A stretch of DNA of 64,000 bases from Bacteroidales bacterium H4 (lineage in GTDB: Bacteria > Bacteroidota > Bacteroidia > Bacteroidales > Muribaculaceae), in contig DAAP01000065.1 in NCBI GenBank assembly GCA_001701165.1, positions 1 through 64,000 of the forward strand, written 5' to 3'. Made by a program: the position numbers and the translations under genes. Below, piece by piece: positions 9,635 through 16,527 of this stretch. Each line of letters begins with the position of its first letter. Positions within the stretch are counted from its first letter, which is position 1. The notes below the pieces were generated by a model. The model did no database searches and was not told where the DNA came from. It worked only from the letters and a program-made list of their open reading frames with translations.

Positions 9635-11722
9635 TTATAACGAGTTTTTTTCTTCTTTATTATTCTTGGTGGGGTCGTCGGGATAGGAAATGCGACTGTG
9701 ATATATGGTGGCCAGTCGGCGTGCAAAGCTTTCCTTAATGATGCTAACATCACGGAAACTCAAGGGCGAGTCGTTGTGCAAGCCGTCGGCAATCTGTCCG
9801 TCGATAATTTTATCCACCAATTCGCGTATGGACTTGGGTGCATTGTCGCGCAGACTGCGCGATGCAGCCTCGACACTGTCGGCCATCATGAGCACCGATG
9901 CCTCGCGCGTCTTCGGGTTGGGACCCGGATAGGTGAACGGTGCCGGGTCTACATCCTCGCCGGGATGCTCCCGACAGTAAGTGAAGTAGAAATACTTGGC
10001 CTTCCCGGTGCCGTGGTGTTGGCTAATGAAGTCACGGATGACTGCGGGTATGCCGGCACGTTCGGCGCGGCGCAGACCGTCGCTGACGTGGTTGATAATT
10101 ATTTCGGCGCTCTTCTTGGGGTCAAGGCCGTCATGCGGATTGACTCCGTGCTGGTTTTCGGTGAAGAACATAGGATTGGAAAGTTTGCCTATGTCGTGGT
10201 AGAGTGCGCCGGCACGCGTCAGCATCGGATTGGCGCCTATGCGCTGAGCGGCGTCACCGGCCAAGTTGCTCACGGCTATGGAGTGCTGGAATGTCCCGGG
10301 GCACTCGTCCGAGAGTTGGCGCAACAACGGGGCGTTGACATCGGCCAGTTCGACAAGCGTGACATTGGACACAAAGCCGAAGAGGCGCTCGACAGCGCTC
10401 ATAAGCACGTAGGCCATAGAGGTGAGCAGCGCATATGAGCCGAGGACAGCCACCATACGCCACGAGAAGTAGCGCAGCGACCCTTGGGCAAGCAGTTGCA
10501 ATGTAACATAAGCCACCAGCAGCGCGCCAAACACATAGAAGGAGGCACGCAGAAGTTGGGAACGGCGAGAGAGCTGACGCAGCGAATAGACGGCGGCACA
10601 TATCGCCACAGTCTGCAGTGTGATATATTGCAGCGGGACTTCGGTGATGCCGGCGCACAGCAGCGTCAGCACGGCTCCGGTCATCAGTGCCACGCGTCCG
10701 CTGAAGAATACGAGCACCAGCACCGGCACTATCGCCAACGGCATCAGGTATATGCCTATACTCGGAATGATTCGATCAAGCGCTGCGCCCAGCACGAAAA
10801 ACAGTACTATAAGGCTGAACACAAAGAGCATCGAACGCATCGAACGGCTTATCTTGGGCTCGTACTGTACCAAATACAATACCAAAGCGGCAAGCATAAA
10901 GGCCACATACAGCACCTGGCCGCAGGTGTTCATGATATTGCTGCGGGTGTCTTGACTGCTGTATTCGGCCGCCGCGCGTTCGTAGGCCTTGAGCGTTGCA
11001 TAGTCCTTGGCGGTGATAACGGTGCCGTTGTCTATGATAGTCTGGCCGTTCTGTATGGTGTTGCGCGGCACGGTGACGGCAGCGATGTCCTCGCTGAGCA
11101 GACGCTCCGAATCATCACGGTCGTAGACGATGTTTGGCACAAGCACGGCGCCCACATTGGCACGCGACAGCAGAGCACGCATCCCGGCCTTATCGGCCAC
11201 TGAATCGATACGGCGGTACAACTGCATGGGCGTAAGCAATGTAGACGTCTCGGTAAGCAGCAGTGTGGCGCCGTCCTTGATACGAAGGCGTCCGCCCACG
11301 GCGCCGGCAACCTTGGCCAACGAGTCGGAAACAACGCCTGTGGCATAAGCATTGGACAAGACGCGCCGCACATCGGCCCCGAATTGCCGCGAAATCACGG
11401 ATTCGGAAAGAGCGCCGAAGGCTCCGCCAAAAGTCCGACTAATACATGAGACAACTTCGTTGCCTATCGAATCGGCTTTGACTTCATCGGCACGACGAGC
11501 CACCGGCACAAAGCGAGCTCGTACACTGTCGCTCTTGGCTCGTACGGTAGCCGAGTCAAGATTGACTACAAAATCAAAGGGTGCTATCAGTTTGGCATAG
11601 TTCCAGGGCTTGCCTTGCTCGTAGACGTAGCGCCGTGCCGACTGGTGCGGATAGAAGTAGACAATGATGGCCAATGACACCACGGCCATCAGCAGCGTTA
11701 TGATTATGTTCTTGCGTGTCAC
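9635..11722 (-). CDS. 7TM-HD family phosphohydrolase (PgpH/YqfF-like)
   Basis: A 695-residue membrane protein. It has an N-terminal TM helix, a long extracytoplasmic region, a block of seven TM helices (about 270-460), then a cytosolic HD domain with LYHDIGKLSNP, ISQHHGTGKA and MMADSVEAASRSL. In Firmicutes, PgpH of this family hydrolyses the second messenger c-di-AMP; the same reaction here is an inference. The gene is 76 nt downstream of rel and 12 nt upstream of porW. The AT-rich gap to rel holds no full TTTG/TAnnTTTG promoter, so read-through from rel is plausible. Confidence 0.88.
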   Translation of the reverse strand: MTRKNIIITLLMAVVSLAIIVYFYPHQSARRYVYEQGKPWNYAKLIAPFDFVVNLDSATVRAKSDSVRARFVPVARRADEVKADSIGNEVVSCISRTFGGAFGALSESVISRQFGADVRRVLSNAYATGVVSDSLAKVAGAVGGRLRIKDGATLLLTETSTLLTPMQLYRRIDSVADKAGMRALLSRANVGAVLVPNIVYDRDDSERLLSEDIAAVTVPRNTIQNGQTIIDNGTVITAKDYATLKAYERAAAEYSSQDTRSNIMNTCGQVLYVAFMLAALVLYLVQYEPKISRSMRSMLFVFSLIVLFFVLGAALDRIIPSIGIYLMPLAIVPVLVLVFFSGRVALMTGAVLTLLCAGITEVPLQYITLQTVAICAAVYSLRQLSRRSQLLRASFYVFGALLVAYVTLQLLAQGSLRYFSWRMVAVLGSYALLTSMAYVLMSAVERLFGFVSNVTLVELADVNAPLLRQLSDECPGTFQHSIAVSNLAGDAAQRIGANPMLTRAGALYHDIGKLSNPMFFTENQHGVNPHDGLDPKKSAEIIINHVSDGLRRAERAGIPAVIRDFISQHHGTGKAKYFYFTYCREHPGEDVDPAPFTYPGPNPKTREASVLMMADSVEAASRSLRDNAPKSIRELVDKIIDGQIADGLHNDSPLSFRDVSIIKESFARRLATIYHSRISYPDDPTKNNKEEKNSL

Positions 11723-11798
11723 TGTGTTTTGTTTTTATGAGGAGCGTATAATTGTCAAAGAGTTGCCATTACAGAGCGCCCGGTTTTGACAAGGGACA

Positions 11799-14069
11799 TC
11801 ACATGATGCGCGTGGCTTGAGAGACGTCTTCAATCTTAGAAAGACGATGGCATAAGTCGTTCACGACAGCCACATCACCCACGCGCACCCAAATGTCGCT
11901 ATGGAAGACTTCGCCGGTGGCCTCTATGTCCAACTTGCGCAGGTCTATCTCTTTCTGCGTAGCTATGGTAACTGTTATTTCCTGGAGTATGCCGTGTCGG
12001 TCAATGCCTTCGACGTGCACATGCGCCAGGAATTTGCCTGAAGAGGCGGCCCAGCGCGTGGCCACTATGCGATTACCGTAGCTGGCCTTGAGCACCAGAG
12101 CTCGCGGACAGTTGAGAGCATGCACAACCACTCGGCCGTCATCGTTTACAAATCCGAGGACTTCGTCTCCCGGTATAGGGCAGCAGCAATCGGCAATATC
12201 GAAGTTGCTGCCGTTTTCGTCATATTTCAGCACATAAGTCTGCGTCGTGTCCACCGGCTCGGCCGTAACAACCGAAGCCTCGGCCGGCGGCGTCGACGCC
12301 TTATTGCCATACCCTACCAGGGACTTGGCCACGGAGGCAATCTTTCCGAGTGTGCTGCGGCTCTTGCCTTTGCCGCGTAAGAGCGATACGGCACTTTGGT
12401 CGAGTACGAAGCGTCCGTCGCCGATTCCCAAGAGCAATTCGTCGCGCGAAGCGGCACCATAATGAGTCTGCAATTTATTGGTCACCTCCACTTCGAGCGT
12501 CATCTCGTTGGCATCAAGAAACTCTTGCAACATCTGACGGCCGCGTGCCATGACCGGCTGGCGCTCGCGCCGCAAGGCCACATGGAGACGACTGCGAGCC
12601 TTGGCTGTATTCAGGAAGTTCATCCACGAAGGATCGGGGCGCTGGCTCTGCGAAGTGAGCACTTCCACTTGGTCGCCGCTACACAGTCGATGCGACAGCG
12701 GAACCAGCTTATGATTGACCTTTCCGGCAATGCAATGCAATCCCAACTCGCTATGAAGCGTGAAGGCCACATCCAACACGGTAGCCCCGGCAGGCAGGGT
12801 CAGAAGCTCGCCTTTGGGCGTAAACACCACAATCTCCGAGGCAAAAAGGTTGAGTTTCAGCGTATCCAAGAAGTCTATGGCACTGGGCTCGGGATTGTCC
12901 AAAATATCCTTGATGGTGCGTAACCACACTGTCAGCTCGCTTTCCTCTTCGCCTTCTCCCACCTTATACTTCCAGTGCGCTGCAAAACCCTTTTCGGCAA
13001 TTTCGTCCATACGACGACTGCGTATCTGCACCTCAATCCAATTGCCGTCAGATCCCATGACGGTGAGATGCAGCGCCTGATAGCCGTTGGCCTTGGGCGT
13101 GGCCACCCAGTCGCGCGTGCGCTCGGGGTGGAGTTTGTACAGATCGGTAATGGCCGAATAGATGCTCCAACATATCGATTTTTCCTTCTCGGGGTCATCA
13201 CACTCGAATACAATGCGCATGGCATACAGGTCGTAGACTTCCTTGAAGGGTATGTGCTTGGTCTCCATTTTGCGCCATATCGAGTAGACGCTCTTAAGAC
13301 GAGCCTTGGCCTCGTACACCAAACCCATCTTGTCCAACTTCGCGGCTATAGGCGCCGCAAAGTCACTGTATATGGCAGCACGTGCCGCATCACTGTCCCT
13401 GATTTGCTGACGAATGCGCTCGTAAGCGGCAGGGTGCTCGTACTTGAAGGATAAATCCTCCAATTCGGTCTTTATAGCAAAAAGACCGAGACGGTGAGCC
13501 AACGGCGCATAAATATACAGCGTCTCACCGGCTATCTTGTACTGCTTGCGCGGAGCCATGGACCCCAAGGTGCGCATATTGTGCAGACGGTCGGCCATCT
13601 TGATAAGCACCACGCGAATATCTTCGCTCATAGTCAGCAACAGCTTGCGGAAATTCTCGGCCTGTGCCGAGGCCTTGTCGCCGAAGATGCCGCCCGAAAT
13701 CTTGGTCAGACCCTCGACTATGCGTGCTATTTTGTCCCCGAAGTGCTGGCGAATATCCTCGACGGTGAAGTCAGTATCCTCGACTACATCGTGCAGCAAG
13801 GCCGAGCATATAGACGTCGAGCCGAGGCCTATTTCCTGACTCGCAATCTTGGCCACCGCTATAGGATGCATGATATACGGCTCGCCGCTGCGCCGGCGCA
13901 CGCCGGCGTGGGCGCTGCGCGCAAACCGGTAGGCGCGTTCTATGATCTCAACTTTCTTACGGTGGTTGCTCGCCAGATAGCCGTTGAGAACATCGCGGAA
14001 GGCATCGTCTATCATCCGGTCTTCTTCCTCAGGGGTCATCTTGATTGCCGGTGTATTGGTTGGTTGCAT
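11799..14069 (-). CDS. rel: RelA/SpoT bifunctional (p)ppGpp synthetase/hydrolase
   Basis: A 756-residue stringent-response enzyme that makes and degrades (p)ppGpp. Domains in order: HD hydrolase (His54, His68, His93-Asp94, later KMADRLHNM), synthetase (YSIWRKM, YDLYAMRI, ANGYQALH, EVQIRS), TGS (VFTPKGELLTLP) and C-terminal ACT. The full HD set suggests a bifunctional enzyme. I chose the ATG at 14069; a longer frame opening at a GTG (14126) would run through the leader hairpin and adds no conserved sequence. The promoter and first 35 codons are duplicated at 16175-16410 on the far side of the R-M island. Confidence 0.93.
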   Translation of the reverse strand: MQPTNTPAIKMTPEEEDRMIDDAFRDVLNGYLASNHRKKVEIIERAYRFARSAHAGVRRRSGEPYIMHPIAVAKIASQEIGLGSTSICSALLHDVVEDTDFTVEDIRQHFGDKIARIVEGLTKISGGIFGDKASAQAENFRKLLLTMSEDIRVVLIKMADRLHNMRTLGSMAPRKQYKIAGETLYIYAPLAHRLGLFAIKTELEDLSFKYEHPAAYERIRQQIRDSDAARAAIYSDFAAPIAAKLDKMGLVYEAKARLKSVYSIWRKMETKHIPFKEVYDLYAMRIVFECDDPEKEKSICWSIYSAITDLYKLHPERTRDWVATPKANGYQALHLTVMGSDGNWIEVQIRSRRMDEIAEKGFAAHWKYKVGEGEEESELTVWLRTIKDILDNPEPSAIDFLDTLKLNLFASEIVVFTPKGELLTLPAGATVLDVAFTLHSELGLHCIAGKVNHKLVPLSHRLCSGDQVEVLTSQSQRPDPSWMNFLNTAKARSRLHVALRRERQPVMARGRQMLQEFLDANEMTLEVEVTNKLQTHYGAASRDELLLGIGDGRFVLDQSAVSLLRGKGKSRSTLGKIASVAKSLVGYGNKASTPPAEASVVTAEPVDTTQTYVLKYDENGSNFDIADCCCPIPGDEVLGFVNDDGRVVVHALNCPRALVLKASYGNRIVATRWAASSGKFLAHVHVEGIDRHGILQEITVTIATQKEIDLRKLDIEATGEVFHSDIWVRVGDVAVVNDLCHRLSKIEDVSQATRIM

Positions 14070-14092
14070 ATTGTCTTCGAAAACGGTGGTGC

Positions 14093-14162
14093 ATTTTGTG
14101 GATATAATGCCACAGGCAGCACGCACTCATCTGTGCCTGCCATGGCATTATATCCACAAAAT
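14093..14162. repeat. 20-bp inverted repeat in the rel leader, overlapping the promoter -7 box
   Basis: Bases 14093-14112 are the exact reverse complement of 14143-14162, and the inner segments (14113-14118 with 14134-14139) also pair. The right arm contains the promoter -7 element. A transcript starting near 14150 would begin with the hairpin stem UAAUGCCA...UGGCAUUA, so the rel mRNA probably has a structured 5' end. It could instead be a protein-binding site. The whole structure is repeated 2210 bp away. Confidence 0.8.
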
Positions 14163-14188
14163 TAGACAAAATCCCCCGCCCGCACAAA
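14157..14188 (-). promoter_or_regulatory. rel promoter, Bacteroidota sigma-A type
   Basis: Read on the minus strand, TTTG (complement of 14185-14188) is followed by a 20-bp spacer and TAATTTTG (complement of 14157-14164). This is an exact fit to the TTTG-N19/21-TAnnTTTG consensus. The predicted start is near 14150, giving a leader of about 80 nt before the rel ATG. It lies wholly inside the duplicated 236 bp. Confidence 0.75.
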
Positions 14189-14372
14189 TATTTCCCGAGA
14201 GATTACACACAAACAACTACAGGAAACAATGCGCTATTTGAACAACACGTGAACCGCCCCTATGCCCATAGAAGATTTTTCAACGTACCGTAATAAATAA
14301 AGAACAGTTAATCAAACATAGACCCTATCAACAATCGTCTCGTTTTCTCTTCTATGTATAAAACTACTTCTC

Positions 14373-15305
14373 TTACGCAAGATTAAATTTCAACTGAAGC
14401 ACTTCTTCTCGAGGTGTTTCAGCCCTTATGGCTCGTCTATTCCCTTTCAATTCAAAATTAAACACAAGAGCCTCTATCATAGCATGTCTATTTTCAATAT
14501 GTCCTCCACTATGATAAAAATGTTCTTGAGTTTCTACATTAAAGTGATTCCAAAAACAGTTCATCATTTGATTGACTCTAAACTCGTTATGATGCCAAGT
14601 TGACAAGATAAAATAAGCAGGCGTATTGGCTAAGGCATTAAATAATGCTCTTTCGTCATCCTCCGTCCATCCATTATAATAATCGACATACCGTCCGAAG
14701 TACGGCGGATCACAATAAATCAAATCGCCAGACTGAGCATGATTTATTGTTTCCAAAAAATCTTGATTATGGAATTCCCAATGGTGCATACGTATTATTT
14801 GCTGTGCAGCAGCTATTTGATTGCAAATTTTAGTAATATATGCAGGCGCGAACCTTTCCGGTTTTTTACAAAATGGTATATTCCACTGCCCACGGCGATT
14901 AAAGCGCATCATACCATTAAACCCTGCACGAGATAAAAACACGAAATCGAATGGATTATGTTCCGCGTTAAATCGATCTTTAATCACACGATAATGAGCA
15001 TAACCATCTTCCTCCGCAGTAGACAACAAAGAACCCTCATATTCCAAGTACTTACGCATTTTTTGCGGAGTAATTTCTCCCGTTAAAATGCCATTATAAA
15101 AATTGATAATGTGAGGATTGCTATCTGCTATATATCTTTTTCCTCCAACTGGGGTATTGAGCCCTACAACACCAGTTCCAAAGAATGGCTCAATCCAATT
15201 TGTATTGGCTAAGTCTAATCCCGACTGCTCAATCAAATTATTTATCCAGGGAACAAGCTTTGTCTTAATTCCTTGAGATTTTATTGGTGGTACTATTACT
15301 GACAT
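14373..15305 (-). CDS. EcoRV-type DNA adenine N6-methyltransferase
   Basis: A 310-residue D12-class methyltransferase. The SAM-binding motif EPFFGTG is at 39-45 and the catalytic motif DPPY at 199-202. It resembles M.EcoRV as I remember that sequence: VPPIKSQGIKTKLVP at the N-terminus, FNGMMRFN, PFCKKP, AYITKICNQ, GRYVDYYNGW, STWHHN and EHFYHSGG. It should therefore methylate adenine in GATATC and protect the host from the neighbouring nuclease. The ATG is 2 nt after the endonuclease stop, so the two are translated from one message. Base composition is clearly more AT-rich than the flanking genes. The 172 bp between its stop and the repeat hold no recognisable gene. Confidence 0.92.
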   Translation of the reverse strand: MSVIVPPIKSQGIKTKLVPWINNLIEQSGLDLANTNWIEPFFGTGVVGLNTPVGGKRYIADSNPHIINFYNGILTGEITPQKMRKYLEYEGSLLSTAEEDGYAHYRVIKDRFNAEHNPFDFVFLSRAGFNGMMRFNRRGQWNIPFCKKPERFAPAYITKICNQIAAAQQIIRMHHWEFHNQDFLETINHAQSGDLIYCDPPYFGRYVDYYNGWTEDDERALFNALANTPAYFILSTWHHNEFRVNQMMNCFWNHFNVETQEHFYHSGGHIENRHAMIEALVFNFELKGNRRAIRAETPREEVLQLKFNLA

Positions 15306-15307
15306 AA

Positions 15308-16105
15308 TTAGAGCTTGGTTAATTTTTGAGCTTGAGACTTCAAGTATTCCTTATACGACTTTAGGTTGTTGTAGCGAGGAGTACCTATTCCAGCTGTCCT
15401 TGCGTCTACTTTATTGAAATAACCTTGCCAATAGTCATCAAAAACATCTTCGCCAAGATCTGCGAATGGGCCTTGACCGTTTATAAGCTGTTGTATATTC
15501 GATACACCTCCTATATTGCGTGTATTTCCACTTCCCGGAATATCATTTGCGATTTTCCATTTGGGCTGGACAAATAGCACAAATTTCTCTATAACGGACT
15601 GAATTCTTGCAAGTTCATCAACCATATAAACAGTCTTTTCGTTTGTATCAACCATGCTTTTCTGGTAGAGAATACCCAACACGATATGTGAACTATACGA
15701 GTTATAGGTGTGATCCATACTTTTTATAGCATCTCTTTCTCTAAAATATCCCCAATAAGAGCCAAGCGTTAATCCATTTACGAATTCGCCACAATAGTAG
15801 CTTGATTTGAAATCAACCGCAAACAAGTGTCCATCTTCATCTATAAAAGTCATATCAGGATAGAAATTCTGTTTAGACGGTAATTCCAACACCATATTAT
15901 GCTCAAGAGCAAACTTGTTCAACTTAGGAATAAGCAAAAGCTCTATAATCTTCGAAACAATCTTTGTATCATTAGTTATTGTATAGACATTTTTGTCTAT
16001 ATCAATAAAACCCTTAACAATCCAATCCCTATTGTCTGTTTCAAGATATTCTTTATAGCTTTTAACTTCTTCGTCTAATAGATTAAAAAATTCCTCGGTC
16101 GTCAT
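15308..16105 (-). CDS. EcoRV-like type II restriction endonuclease
   Basis: A 265-residue protein resembling R.EcoRV. The PD-(D/E)xK active site is complete: Glu55 (IELLLIP), Asp84 (QNFYPDMTF), Asp98 and Lys100 (AVDFK), matching Glu45, Asp74, Asp90 and Lys92 of EcoRV. The recognition loop GSGNTRNIGG at 191-200 matches EcoRV's GSGNTTN segment, which reads the outer bases of GATATC. The DYW...YNN pattern near the C-terminus is also shared. Predicted activity is blunt cleavage within GATATC; specificity is inferred. It is the first gene of the R-M pair and is preceded by the truncated rel copy and the duplicated rel promoter. No controller (C) protein gene is present. Confidence 0.9.
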   Translation of the reverse strand: MTTEEFFNLLDEEVKSYKEYLETDNRDWIVKGFIDIDKNVYTITNDTKIVSKIIELLLIPKLNKFALEHNMVLELPSKQNFYPDMTFIDEDGHLFAVDFKSSYYCGEFVNGLTLGSYWGYFRERDAIKSMDHTYNSYSSHIVLGILYQKSMVDTNEKTVYMVDELARIQSVIEKFVLFVQPKWKIANDIPGSGNTRNIGGVSNIQQLINGQGPFADLGEDVFDDYWQGYFNKVDARTAGIGTPRYNNLKSYKEYLKSQAQKLTKL

Positions 16106-16150
16106 AAGAATTACTACGTTAGGTTTATTGTTTTATCAATCTCATGCATT

Positions 16151-16279
16151 CTACAATTGACAAAGGCAGCCAAAGTTGCTCGCCAGATAGCCGTTGAGAA
16201 CATCGCGGAAGGCATCGTCTATCATCCGGTCTTCTTCCTCAGGGGTCATCTTGATTGCCGGTGTATTGGTTGGTTGCAT
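16151..16279 (-). pseudogene. Truncated rel fragment (first 35 codons plus 7 foreign codons)
   Basis: The duplicated ATG at 16279 opens a 42-codon frame: 35 codons identical to rel, then a switch at the repeat boundary to FGCLCQL and a stop at 16151. It cannot be functional as Rel. It lies 45 nt upstream of the endonuclease ATG and would be translated from the duplicated promoter as a leader peptide ahead of the R-M genes. Confidence 0.9.
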
Positions 16280-16410
16280 ATTGTCTTCGAAAACGGTGGT
16301 GCATTTTGTGGATATAATGCCACAGGCAGCACGCACTCATCTGTGCCTGCCATGGCATTATATCCACAAAATTAGACAAAATCCCCCGCCCGCACAAATA
16401 TTTCCCGAGA
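16175..16410. repeat. 236-bp direct repeat, right copy
   Basis: Identical to 13965-14200. It holds a second rel promoter, leader hairpin (16303-16372) and 35 rel codons, all pointing into the R-M genes. Confidence 0.97.
16367..16398 (-). promoter_or_regulatory. Duplicated rel promoter upstream of the R-M genes
   Basis: The same TTTG-N20-TAATTTTG element as the rel promoter, shifted by 2210 bp (-7 box 16367-16374, -33 box 16395-16398). It reads through the truncated rel fragment into the endonuclease and methylase. I see no equally good consensus between 16106 and 16174, so this is the best candidate for the R-M promoter. Confidence 0.65.
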
Positions 16411-16440
16411 ATGAGAAAAATAGGCATTCCAAGCGCCCCG

Positions 16441-16526
16441 ATAATGAGACTCGGAGCCCCCGCCCCTCCGAGAACTCCGAGCCCCAATCATGCGCAGCTC
16501 ATTCCAAATTCCACATTCGACATTAT
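16441..16526. repeat. Intergenic repeat patch: CTCCGAG units and CATTCGACATTAT element
   Basis: Bases 16451-16485 contain CTCGGAG/CTCCGAGAACTCCGAG units. Bases 16491-16526 are a reverse-complement relative of 47301-47350: both carry ATAATGTCGAATGTGGAAT followed by an AT/GC-mixed GGAATG(a/g)GCTGCGCA core. The patch sits between the R-M island and the stop of the next gene. Confidence 0.7.
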
Positions 16527-16527
16527 G

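Larger units (their letters stand above)
13965..14200. repeat. 236-bp direct repeat, left copy (original rel start and promoter)
   Basis: Bases 13965-14200 are identical to 16175-16410 at every position I compared; the sequences diverge immediately outside both ends. This copy contains the first 35 codons of the intact rel gene, its leader hairpin and its promoter. The two copies flank the R-M genes in the same orientation, the signature of insertion with a long target duplication. Confidence 0.97.
14201..16410. mobile_element. EcoRV-like restriction-modification island inserted at rel
   Basis: A 2210-bp unit: 1974 bp of visibly AT-rich DNA (14201-16174) carrying the endonuclease and methylase genes, plus the right copy of the 236-bp repeat (16175-16410). 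No transposase, integrase, tRNA target or terminal inverted repeats are present. Removing the unit rejoins 14200 to 16411 and leaves rel and its promoter intact, which is what the ancestral locus should look like. Insertion of R-M genes with long target duplications is known from comparisons of Helicobacter pylori genomes. Confidence 0.88.

Noticed and set aside
14069..14126. Upstream GTG start for rel (19 extra codons)
   Set aside because: The extra codons run through the leader hairpin and have no conserved sequence; the ATG at 14069 gives the normal N-terminus.
14201..16174. Transposon or integrative element carrying the R-M genes
   Set aside because: There is no transposase or integrase and no terminal inverted repeats, and a 236-bp duplication is far longer than transposon target duplications.
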